Below are positions 6,155 through 12,650 of a stretch of DNA of 14,038 nt, piece by piece. The position numbers and the translations under genes were made by a program. The notes under the pieces were generated by a model that was given only the letters and a program-made list of their open reading frames with translations, made no database searches and was not told the DNA's origin. The stretch lies in NCBI GenBank assembly GCA_902464645.1, contig CABQKL010000055.1, forward strand, positions 1-14,038, read 5' to 3'. The first letter of the stretch is position 1. Each line of letters begins with the position of its first letter. Origin of the DNA: an uncultured Collinsella sp. GTDB taxonomy: Bacteria; Actinomycetota; Coriobacteriia; Coriobacteriales; Coriobacteriaceae.

Positions 6155-6598
6155 TCACCTTAGCTTGTCGAGCTCTTGCAAAAACTCATCGACGTCTTTG
6201 AAATCGCGATAGACCGAGGCAAATCGAATGTAGGCAACCTTGTCGATCTTGGCCAAGCGCTTAAGCACCATATCGCCCAGTTCGTGGGACGTTACAGCCG
6301 TCAGCGTACGGGAACGCAGCTCCACCTCGATATCATCGATGATCTCGTTGAGCTTTTTCGTATCGATATCGCGCTTAATCGTGGCGCGCATCAGGCCGAC
6401 CAGCAGCTTGTTGCGATCGAACCGCTGCTTAGACCCGTCGGATTTGATAACCTCGATGGGATCTTCGCAGCGCTCGAACGTCGTAAAACGATAATTGCAC
6501 GAACAGCATTCGCGACGACGCTTGATAGTGTTGTTCGACTCCTGCATACGGGAATCGACAACGCGGGTATGTGCCTTGCCGCATTTGGGACAGCGCAT
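6155..6598 (-). CDS. nrdR: Transcriptional repressor NrdR
   Basis: NrdR is the zinc-ribbon, ATP-cone repressor that senses the dATP/ATP state and shuts off ribonucleotide reductase genes. The 147-residue protein starts MRCPKC, and the zinc ligands are C3, C6, C31 and C34. The block KRRRECCSCNYRFTTFER (26-43) is diagnostic, and the ATP-cone follows at about 48-138 (IEVIKSDGSKQRFDRNKL onward). AGGAGG precedes the ATG, but the start codon and the last two G's of that site lie in a perfect 10-bp inverted repeat (6595-6634), which could limit translation. It lies 51 nt after the LysM gene and 4 nt before dut. The order lexA / LysM protein-nrdR is the same as I recall in mycobacteria (Rv2720, Rv2719c, Rv2718c). 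No NrdR box was recognised in the window. Confidence 0.97.
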   Translation of the reverse strand: MRCPKCGKAHTRVVDSRMQESNNTIKRRRECCSCNYRFTTFERCEDPIEVIKSDGSKQRFDRNKLLVGLMRATIKRDIDTKKLNEIIDDIEVELRSRTLTAVTSHELGDMVLKRLAKIDKVAYIRFASVYRDFKDVDEFLQELDKLR

Positions 6599-6634
6599 GG
6601 TACCTCCTCTTAAACGATAACAAGGGTACCATGC
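6595..6634 (-). promoter_or_regulatory. Hairpin sequestering the nrdR start codon
   Basis: On the - strand GCATGGTACC (6634-6625) and GGTACCATGC (6604-6595) are exact complements with a 20-nt loop. The 3' arm contains the nrdR ATG and the last GG of the ribosome site; the rest of that site (AGAGGA) lies at the loop end. The stem is short but includes six G-C pairs. Confidence 0.6.
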
Positions 6635-6649
6635 AACCGAGCGGAAATC

Positions 6650-7099
6650 TTACGAACGAGCCGGAACTTTCAGAACTGCACCAGCATCAAGAGAGCTGCG
6701 ATCGAGGTGATTTACGCTACGAATCATGTCGGAAGTCTCCTGCGTGGAAAGGCCATCGATGGGATGCTCCTGGGCAAGCGACCACAGAGAATCGCCGGAC
6801 TGCACACGAACCGTTTCGTAGGTGACGTTGGCTACGGAATCGGCATATGCTGCGTGACGAGCAGAAAAAACTGACGTGGCAAGCACGAAGAACAGGGTAA
6901 ACGCTACGGCTACAGCAACGATCGTCGAGGCCTTCAGGGCAACAGGAGCCGAAGCAACGGACGCACGCTGGGTGCGAACGGGCTTAGTGGCCACGGCCTG
7001 AAAATGAGAGCGTCCGCCCTTCACGACCGTAAAGGCAGGCGTGGCGGGCGCCTCGAGCTTAAGAGCGAGGTTTCCCTGGACCATATCCGCTGCGTTCAT
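6650..7099 (-). CDS. Membrane-anchored LysM protein, YneA/Rv2719c-like SOS division suppressor
   Basis: The 149-residue protein has a cytoplasmic N-terminus (1-56), one membrane segment (about 57-79, VAVAVAFTLFFVLATSV) and an outside LysM domain at about 95-146 (VRVQSGDSLWSLA to LDAGAVLKVPA), which binds peptidoglycan. Proteins of this shape divergent from lexA include B. subtilis YneA and mycobacterial Rv2719c, which are induced by DNA damage and slow cell division. Architecture and position, not sequence identity, support the same role here. The start is set by GAGGAG 7 nt upstream of ATG 7099. The gene heads an apparent LysM-nrdR-dut operon, and its promoter region contains LexA-like boxes. 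A plain LysM peptidoglycan-binding protein with another role cannot be excluded. Confidence 0.85.
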   Translation of the reverse strand: MNAADMVQGNLALKLEAPATPAFTVVKGGRSHFQAVATKPVRTQRASVASAPVALKASTIVAVAVAFTLFFVLATSVFSARHAAYADSVANVTYETVRVQSGDSLWSLAQEHPIDGLSTQETSDMIRSVNHLDRSSLDAGAVLKVPARS

Positions 7100-7169
7100 T
7101 CTGTTCTCCTCTCGTTTGTTTTGACGAGAACTGTTTTATCAAGCCGCGGGGACAAAAAAGTCTAGCGCG

Positions 7170-7183
7170 GGAACGAGTGTTCG
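7170..7183. promoter_or_regulatory. LexA box 1
   Basis: GGAACGAGTGTTCG fits the Gram-positive SOS-box pattern CGAAC-N4-GTTCG except for its first base. It lies nearest the LysM gene and just upstream of a possible - strand element TAGACT (7164-7159). Confidence 0.8.
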
Positions 7184-7197
7184 GTTATTATTATCTT

Positions 7198-7211
7198 CGA
7201 ACAGTTGTTCC
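7198..7211. promoter_or_regulatory. LexA box 2
   Basis: CGAACAGTTGTTCC matches CGAAC-N4-GTTCG except for its last base and lies at the middle of the divergent intergenic region, exactly 28 bp from each neighbouring box. Confidence 0.85.
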
Positions 7212-7225
7212 TGTCAAGCAAAAAT

Positions 7226-7239
7226 AGAACATTTGTTTG
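7226..7239. promoter_or_regulatory. LexA box 3
   Basis: AGAACATTTGTTTG is a weaker match (GAAC-N4-GTTT) that ends 23 bp before the lexA start codon. Its 28-bp register with the other two boxes supports it. Confidence 0.65.
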
Positions 7240-7262
7240 GTATGGGTAGAGAGGAACCCCTG

Positions 7263-7907
7263 ATGGCTCGCAAAATTACCAAGCGTCAGCAGCAAATTTA
7301 CGACTTCATCAAGGAATATCAGCAGGAGAAGGGCTATCCGCCCAGTGTGCGCGAGATGGCTTCGGCTGTGGGCCTTTCCTCCCCTAGCACCGTACATGCG
7401 CACCTCTCCGCGTTGGAAGCACGCGGCCTGCTCAAGCGTGACGCCACCAAACCTCGCGCTCTCGAGCTCTTTGACGAGGACGGATCTTCCGTCTCCATCT
7501 CGAAGTCCGATGAGCCCACGGTGCCCCGCGGCACTGTATCGCTGCCTCTCGTAGGCCGTGTCGCTGCAGGGATTCCCATCCTTGCCGAGCAGAATATCGA
7601 GGACACCTTTACCATCCCAACCGAGATCGCAACAGAACAGGGGTCCTTTATCCTCGAGGTCCACGGCAATTCGATGATTAACGTCGGCATCTATAACGGC
7701 GACTACATCATCGTTCGCGAGCAGAAGAGCGCCATGAATGGCGAGATTGTCGTGGCCATGATCGATGGCTCCGCAACAGTCAAAACATTCTATAAGGAGC
7801 AGGGACGCGTTCGCCTGCAGCCCGAAAACGACACTATGGAGCCTATCTACGCGACAAATCCCACGATTCTAGGCAAGGTCGTCGGTTTGATGCGCCGGTT
7901 TTCGTAA
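7263..7907 (+). CDS. lexA: SOS repressor LexA
   Basis: LexA represses DNA-damage genes and is inactivated when RecA filaments trigger its self-cleavage. The 214-residue protein has a winged-helix domain at 1-69 (QQQIYDFI, GYPPSVREMASAVGLSS, STVHAHLSALEARGLLKR), then a linker and an S24 peptidase-like domain. The Ala102-Gly103 cut site is in GRVAAGIP, with the catalytic pair Ser137 in HGNSM and Lys174 in TVKTF. ATG 7263 is chosen because AGAGAGGAA lies just upstream and family proteins begin close to the KITKRQQ block; a TTG 30 bases earlier overlaps LexA box 3. Three LexA-like boxes upstream predict self-control. The stop overlaps the next start (TAATG), so an acyltransferase-like gene is expressed with it. 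Confidence 0.98.
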   Translation: MARKITKRQQQIYDFIKEYQQEKGYPPSVREMASAVGLSSPSTVHAHLSALEARGLLKRDATKPRALELFDEDGSSVSISKSDEPTVPRGTVSLPLVGRVAAGIPILAEQNIEDTFTIPTEIATEQGSFILEVHGNSMINVGIYNGDYIIVREQKSAMNGEIVVAMIDGSATVKTFYKEQGRVRLQPENDTMEPIYATNPTILGKVVGLMRRFS

Positions 7908-8611
7908 TGCAAAAACGCATCACGGTCTTTGATACCATTCGCGGGTTTACCATGCTGTCGATGGCGGGATTTCATGCCTGCTACGACCTTGCCTACCTAT
8001 ATGGTTGGGAGATGCCCTGGTTTACCCAGACCATCTTCCAAGACATCTGGCGAGCCAGCATCAGTTGGGTATTTTTGTTTATTGCCGGCTGGATGTGCAC
8101 CCTCTCGCGCAACAACATCAAGCGTGCCGCCAAATATGCCGTAGCCGCTTTGGTCGTATGGGTCGCAACGACGCTCGTCTCAGTCGATGACTCGGTGAAC
8201 TTCGGCATCATTTTCTGCATGGCGGCGTGCACCGCCATTGTTGCACTCGCGCGCCCGGTTCTCGATAGAATACCGGCAGTTTGGGGTATAACGATTTGCC
8301 TCATACTCTTTGCCTGTACCTGGAGCATTCCTAAAGCGGTCTACCCTATCCCCCATCTAGCTTGGCTGGGGTTCCCAAGTCCAGACTTTGTCTCCGGTGA
8401 TTACTATCCGCTCATACCCTTCTTATTTATGTACCTCACAGGCTTCTTTGCCGCGCGCACGGCTCAGAAAGCAAACTGCGAGGCACCAGCATGGGCCTAT
8501 GAAAATCCCATCCCGACGCTCGCAAGCCTCGGACGCCATGCACTGCCGTTCTACCTGCTTCATCAACCGGTTATCTTGGGTGTACTGGAGCTGATTTATT
8601 CCGTTCGGTAA
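7907..8611 (+). CDS. DUF1624 / heparan-alpha-glucosaminide acetyltransferase-like membrane protein
   Basis: The 234-residue integral membrane protein shows about seven hydrophobic segments (near 13-30, 52-66, 76-95, 100-118, 125-140, 166-184 and 212-233). The N-terminal VFDTIRGFTMLSMAGFHACYDL with His23 and the C-terminal LPFYLLHQPVI fit the DUF1624/YeiB-like acyltransferase group, relatives of lysosomal HGSNAT that move acyl groups across a membrane onto sugars. Substrate and activity are unproven. There is no clear ribosome site; the ATG overlaps the lexA stop by one base, so translation is probably coupled and expression would follow the SOS promoter. Its last 16 bases overlap the end of hflX on the other strand, with no terminator between them. 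Why it would be made with LexA is not obvious. Confidence 0.82.
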   Translation: MQKRITVFDTIRGFTMLSMAGFHACYDLAYLYGWEMPWFTQTIFQDIWRASISWVFLFIAGWMCTLSRNNIKRAAKYAVAALVVWVATTLVSVDDSVNFGIIFCMAACTAIVALARPVLDRIPAVWGITICLILFACTWSIPKAVYPIPHLAWLGFPSPDFVSGDYYPLIPFLFMYLTGFFAARTAQKANCEAPAWAYENPIPTLASLGRHALPFYLLHQPVILGVLELIYSVR

Positions 8612-9885
8612 CGCTCAAGACGTGGTGCGATACGGTCCGGAAGCTTTGCCACAATACGAACGCCGTCCTCGAGGTATTCCTCGTGCAGAAGGGTTCCCTG
8701 TTCGTGCACGAGCGTGATTAACGCGCCCTCTCGATACGGGATATCGGCCGAGAGCAACACGTCCGTGGCGGCCGCTTCACGAGCGATGCGGTCGACTAAG
8801 TCATCAAGACCCTCACCCGTCTGAGCCGAGAACAGCACCGCCTCGGGATAGCGCCGGCGAAAGCTCAAGCGATCGACGCTATCGAGCAGATCAATTTTAT
8901 TGAACACGGTAAGTGTCAGGCGCTCACCGGCACCAATCTCATCAAGGACACGATCAACCGCCTCGAGCTGACGCTCATAATCCTCATCGGAAGCATCTAC
9001 AACTTTAAGAATCAAATCGGCGCCGAGCACCTCGGAAAGCGTAGATTTAAACGCGTCGACCAGGCCATGTGGCAGCTTTTGAATAAAGCCGACGGTATCG
9101 GTGATCGTCATGCCACGACCACCGGGCAAACGGTACGAGCGCGTTGTAGGATCGAGCGTGGCAAACAGCTTATCCTGCGAAAGTACCGTGGATCCCGTCA
9201 AACGATTAAGCAGCGTCGACTTGCCGGCATTGGTGTAGCCAGCCAACGCAACGCGAAACGCTGGCGATTCAATACGGCTTTTCGATTGCACATCGCGGCG
9301 CTGTTCAACCTGTTTCAGTTCGCGTCGAAGCGCAGCGATCTTATTGCGAATCAGACGACGGTCGACCTCGAGTTGGCTTTCGCCCTGGCCAAAGCGCGAG
9401 CCAATACCGCCACGCGTCTGTTCCTTGGCAAGGTGGCTCCACATACCTCGCAAACGAGGCAACAGGTACTGCAACTGTGCCAGCTGCACCTGCAAGCGGC
9501 CCTCACGCGTCTGGGCATGCAGACCAAAGATATCCAAAATCAACGCCGTACGGTCAATAATCTTGACCGGTTCGCCCACGGCTTTCTCAAGATAGGACTG
9601 CTGTGAAGGAGTCAGGTCGTCGTCGAAGATAACAACATCCGCATCCATGCGATGCACCAAACCGCACAGCTCCTCGACCTTTCCGGAGCCGATAAACGAT
9701 TTGGGATAGGGCTTGACCAGGCGCTGAGACAAGCGTGCAACGCATTGGGCCCCAGCAGTGTGGGCTAGACGCTCGAGCTCGTCGAGCGAACGGTCGAGCG
9801 GCCAGGCGTTATCGTGCCACTCAACACCAACCAAGATGGCGCGCTCGGGTTCAGGCGCCGTGGGGACCAAAGGGAAACGAGCCAT
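8596..9885 (-). CDS. hflX: Ribosome-associated GTPase HflX
   Basis: HflX binds 50S and 70S ribosomes and splits stalled ribosomes during stress. The 429-residue protein has an N-terminal HflX domain (about 15-205), with FIGSGKVEEL at 64-73 and the Gly-rich block GGIGSRFGQGESQLEVDRR at 159-177. The G domain follows: GYTNAGKS (216-223), DTVGF (263-267), NKID (329-332) and SA (353-354). A 60-70 residue tail ends the protein. The start codon overlaps the miaA stop as TAATG, with a GAGG about 9 nt upstream inside miaA. It is the last gene of the miaB-miaA-hflX series. Its 3' end overlaps the convergent acyltransferase-like gene by 16 nt, so full-length transcripts of the two genes would be complementary there. 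The miaA-hflX pairing also occurs in many Proteobacteria. Confidence 0.97.
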   Translation of the reverse strand: MARFPLVPTAPEPERAILVGVEWHDNAWPLDRSLDELERLAHTAGAQCVARLSQRLVKPYPKSFIGSGKVEELCGLVHRMDADVVIFDDDLTPSQQSYLEKAVGEPVKIIDRTALILDIFGLHAQTREGRLQVQLAQLQYLLPRLRGMWSHLAKEQTRGGIGSRFGQGESQLEVDRRLIRNKIAALRRELKQVEQRRDVQSKSRIESPAFRVALAGYTNAGKSTLLNRLTGSTVLSQDKLFATLDPTTRSYRLPGGRGMTITDTVGFIQKLPHGLVDAFKSTLSEVLGADLILKVVDASDEDYERQLEAVDRVLDEIGAGERLTLTVFNKIDLLDSVDRLSFRRRYPEAVLFSAQTGEGLDDLVDRIAREAAATDVLLSADIPYREGALITLVHEQGTLLHEEYLEDGVRIVAKLPDRIAPRLERYRTE

Positions 9886-10823
9886 TAGGCAGCCTCGATG
9901 CGATGGTAAATATCATCAACGACCTCATCGATCGTAAACTCATCCATATCGAACCACACGATGCGATCGTCACGCTTAAACCAGGATAGCTGGCGCTTGG
10001 CATAGCGACGTGAGCGCATCTTGATAAGCTCACGGGCCTCATCCATGGTAATAGCGCCACGCAAGGCATCAATAATCTCTTTGTAACCAATTGCCTGCAT
10101 CGACGTGAGCGCATCGCCCAGGCCCTGGTCCATAAGGCCACGGACCTCATCAACCAGTCCCTGCTCAAACATAAGGTCGACACGTAGGTTAATGCGCTCA
10201 TACAGCACTTCACGGCTACGCGTCAGACCAAACCACAAGGCATGATAGCGCTCGCGCGGAACACTGAATTTCGACTTCTGCTGGGCATATGACACGCCGT
10301 CATCGTGCATCTCGAGCGCACGAATCACACGACGCACGTTATGGGGATGAATCACGGCAGCTGATTCAGGGTCGCGCTCGGCAAGCAGGGCATGCAATGC
10401 TTCCTCGCCAATGCGCTCGGCAAGCTCCTGATAGCCCACGCGTCGTTCGTCCTCGAGTTCTCCCGAAGGAAAATCCATTTCATCGAGAGCGGCCTTGAGA
10501 TACAAGCCCGTACCGCCGCAAAAGACCGGAAGACGCTGCTCGCCAAGCAAACGCTCGACATGTGCTCGGGCGTCCGACTGGTAGAGCGCAGCAGAATACG
10601 CGACGCCGGGATCCACGATATCGATAAGGCGCAGAGGTGCCGAGCACTCCTCGGGCATCATTTTGGCCGTACCGATGTCCATGCCGCGATAGATTTGCAT
10701 CGCGTCGCACGACAACACTTCGGACGATAGACGAGCGGCCAGGCGGTCGGCAACATCGCTTTTTCCGACCGCTGTCGGACCGACAATCGCTACAGCAGAA
10801 AGGCTTGCACCAGGAGAAATCAT
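9885..10823 (-). CDS. miaA: tRNA dimethylallyltransferase
   Basis: MiaA transfers a dimethylallyl group from DMAPP to the N6 of A37 in tRNAs reading codons that begin with U; MiaB, encoded just upstream, then methylthiolates the product. The 312-residue protein has P-loop GPTAVGKS at 15-22, the substrate block SCDAMQIYRGMDIGTAK (about 38-54), FCGGTGLYLKAALD and the late SRRYAKRQLSWF-type block. The start is ATG 10823, whose first base is the last base of the miaB stop (TAATG). The frame extends 13 codons further into miaB without similarity. No strong ribosome site is seen, so it probably depends on coupling to miaB. Its own stop overlaps the hflX start in the same way. Confidence 0.97.
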   Translation of the reverse strand: MISPGASLSAVAIVGPTAVGKSDVADRLAARLSSEVLSCDAMQIYRGMDIGTAKMMPEECSAPLRLIDIVDPGVAYSAALYQSDARAHVERLLGEQRLPVFCGGTGLYLKAALDEMDFPSGELEDERRVGYQELAERIGEEALHALLAERDPESAAVIHPHNVRRVIRALEMHDDGVSYAQQKSKFSVPRERYHALWFGLTRSREVLYERINLRVDLMFEQGLVDEVRGLMDQGLGDALTSMQAIGYKEIIDALRGAITMDEARELIKMRSRRYAKRQLSWFKRDDRIVWFDMDEFTIDEVVDDIYHRIEAA

Positions 10824-12193
10824 TAGCGAGGCTCGCCCACGACGGAGCCAGACAGATACCACGTCTTGGCGACATCAATATCAACATCGACGATCTTGCC
10901 GATAAGCTGATCGATGCTATAGCCAGCAGGAATCGGCGCATGCACAGTCTGGTTCTTAGGGCTCTTGCCCAGAAGGACAGCGTCGTTCTTCTTGCTCGTG
11001 CCCTCAATGAGCGCAGGCACCACAGTGTGAAGCTCGCCCTGGTTAAACTCGTGTGCCGTCGTCTCGATAACCTTGACCAGACGGTTAAAGCGCTCAAGGA
11101 TAACCTCATGCGGGGTGGGATCATAAATCTCGGCGGCCGGGGTACCGGCGCGCTTGGAGTAAATAAACGTGTAGGCTTGGGCATAGCGCACCGTCTCGGC
11201 AAGCGAGAGCGTCTGCTCAAAGTCTTCCTCGGTCTCACCAGGGAAGCCCACGATGATGTCGGTCGAAAGCGCAATATCGGGCATACGGTTACGAATACGA
11301 TCGACCAGGCCCAGATAATCCTCGCGCGTGTACCGACGATTCATCTCTTTAAGGATGCGCGTGGAACCCGACTGAACGGCCAAGTGAAGCTGCGGCATGA
11401 CGGCAGGCGTCTCGGCCATAGCATCGATGGTCTCGGGCAGCAGATCTTTGGGGTGCGAAGAGGTAAAGAAGATACGCTCGACACCCGTATCGCCCACAGC
11501 GCGCAGCAGATCGGCAAAACGCGGCTTGCCAAAGAGATCGCGACCGTAGGAGTTAACGTTTTGGCCCAGCAGCGTAATCTCGCGCACGCCCTGACGCACA
11601 AGCCCGGTAACCTCGTCGACAATCTCCTCGAAGGGACGGCTCTTCTCACGACCACGGACGTACGGCACGATGCAGTACGTACAGAAATTGTTGCAGCCCG
11701 TCATGATGGGCACCCAGGCGTGATACTGCGTCTCGCGATGCCACGGCATACTCATGGCGTCGGTATCCTCATGCTCATTCGTACGGATATGGCGCTTACC
11801 ATCCAAAAACGCCTCGGCGATAAGCTCAGCCACGTGCGCAATAGAATGGGTGCCGAAAATGACGTTGACGTTATCGACGTTGGTGAGCAAGCCCTCACCA
11901 TCGCGCTGGGCGATGCAGCCGCCCACGGCGACAACACGCTTACCCGAAGGCGAAGGAGGAAGGCTCTTGCAGGAATTGCACTGACCATACAGGCGCGTAT
12001 CGGCAGCCTCGCGCACACAGCACGTCATGAACACGACAATATCGGCATGCTCGGGATCGAGCGCCATAAGACAGCCATACGAATCGAGCAAGCCACTCAC
12101 GCGCTCGGAGTCGTGCTGGTTCATCTGGCAGCCGAATGTGCGGATAAAGTAGGTTTTACCGGCAAGAATATCGCGTACGGAACGCTGGTCCAT
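10823..12193 (-). CDS. miaB: tRNA-2-methylthio-N6-dimethylallyladenosine synthase
   Basis: MiaB is a radical-SAM methylthiotransferase that converts i6A37 to ms2i6A37 in tRNA. The 456-residue protein has the N-terminal UPF0004 domain with the auxiliary cluster ligands Cys22 (TFGCQMN), Cys58 (TCCVRE) and Cys93 (GGCIAQ). The radical-SAM cluster is at Cys167, Cys171 and Cys174 (TGCNNFCTYCIVPYVRG), and a C-terminal TRAM-like RNA-binding domain spans about 385-450. An extra CNSC pair at 72-75 and a Cys-Cys doublet at 58-59 are unusual compared with MiaB sequences I recall. The start is the first in-frame ATG, with AGGAT about 9 nt upstream. It lies 65 nt after spoVS and overlaps miaA, so the whole A37 pathway is one unit. 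Confidence 0.97.
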   Translation of the reverse strand: MDQRSVRDILAGKTYFIRTFGCQMNQHDSERVSGLLDSYGCLMALDPEHADIVVFMTCCVREAADTRLYGQCNSCKSLPPSPSGKRVVAVGGCIAQRDGEGLLTNVDNVNVIFGTHSIAHVAELIAEAFLDGKRHIRTNEHEDTDAMSMPWHRETQYHAWVPIMTGCNNFCTYCIVPYVRGREKSRPFEEIVDEVTGLVRQGVREITLLGQNVNSYGRDLFGKPRFADLLRAVGDTGVERIFFTSSHPKDLLPETIDAMAETPAVMPQLHLAVQSGSTRILKEMNRRYTREDYLGLVDRIRNRMPDIALSTDIIVGFPGETEEDFEQTLSLAETVRYAQAYTFIYSKRAGTPAAEIYDPTPHEVILERFNRLVKVIETTAHEFNQGELHTVVPALIEGTSKKNDAVLLGKSPKNQTVHAPIPAGYSIDQLIGKIVDVDIDVAKTWYLSGSVVGEPR

Positions 12194-12258
12194 GAGCTTA
12201 CATCCTAACGATGGTATCGACGGGGCGCATAGGTGCTACAAGCGTGCAGATGGCTCGC

Positions 12259-12576
12259 TTACGCAACGGGCTTAACGTCATCCATGACAACGTTATCCAT
12301 AGCAGCCCGATTAATCTGGTGAACGTAGATAGAGAGACGAATTGCCGTGCGCGACTCTCCGTTAATAAGAATGTCGGAAAACACCGGCGCGCAGGAGACA
12401 TCAAAGCCGGTCGGAATCAGAAAGCCGCGCGCAATGGCAACGGCCTTGATGGCCTGGTTGACGGCACCGGCACCGACGCATTGAATGTTGACGGGGACGC
12501 CATCTTTGACCATGCCGGCAATGGCGCCGGCAACGGACGCGGGCGATGATTTGCTTGATACCTTCAGGCAATCCAT
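12259..12576 (-). CDS. spoVS: SpoVS-family stage V sporulation protein S homologue
   Basis: The 105-residue protein closely follows B. subtilis SpoVS in its first 80 residues: LKVSSKSSPASVAGAIAG (4-21), GAGAVNQAIKAVAIARGF (35-52) and PTGFDVSCAPVFSDILINGESRTAIRL. SpoVS is an Alba-like small protein that affects septation and sporulation through an unknown mechanism. Here about 20 residues of unusual sequence follow (Asp, Val and Met rich), making it longer than the 86-residue B. subtilis protein. ATG 12576 is chosen from AGGAG about 8 nt upstream and because the family begins there; the longer frame adds 13 basic residues. It lies 74 nt after the GHKL gene, with a near-palindrome at 12591-12610 in the gap. 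The window suggests a non-spore-forming organism, so its role is probably nucleic-acid binding or division related. Confidence 0.92.
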   Translation of the reverse strand: MDCLKVSSKSSPASVAGAIAGMVKDGVPVNIQCVGAGAVNQAIKAVAIARGFLIPTGFDVSCAPVFSDILINGESRTAIRLSIYVHQINRAAMDNVVMDDVKPVA

Positions 12577-12626
12577 GAAGAAACTCCTGCGTTTAAAAGT
12601 ACGTTTTAACTGCAATAACTGTATCG

Positions 12627-12644
12627 TACCGAGCGGACTCGGTA
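12627..12644 (-). repeat. Short hairpin upstream of spoVS
   Basis: TACCGAG (12627-12633) and CTCGGTA (12638-12644) form a 7-bp stem with a 4-nt loop, 6 nt past the GHKL stop codon. No T-run follows on the - strand, so it is more likely a processing or weak pausing structure than a terminator. Confidence 0.4.
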
Positions 12645-12650
12645 AAGATT

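Noticed and set aside
7124..7142. Promoter boxes of the LysM gene near TTGATAAAAC on the - strand
   Set aside because: No -35/-10 pair with proper spacing stands out; TAGACT at 7164-7159 could be either element. I left it unassigned.
7233..7262. TTG start for lexA
   Set aside because: It overlaps LexA box 3 and has no suitable ribosome site; ATG 7263 fits the family start and has AGAGAGGAA upstream.
10637..12208. 523-codon open frame on the + strand
   Set aside because: It is the exact antisense of miaB and part of miaA, which have complete family motifs. The product is low-complexity, His/Arg-rich and has no recognisable domain; long antisense frames are common in this codon usage.
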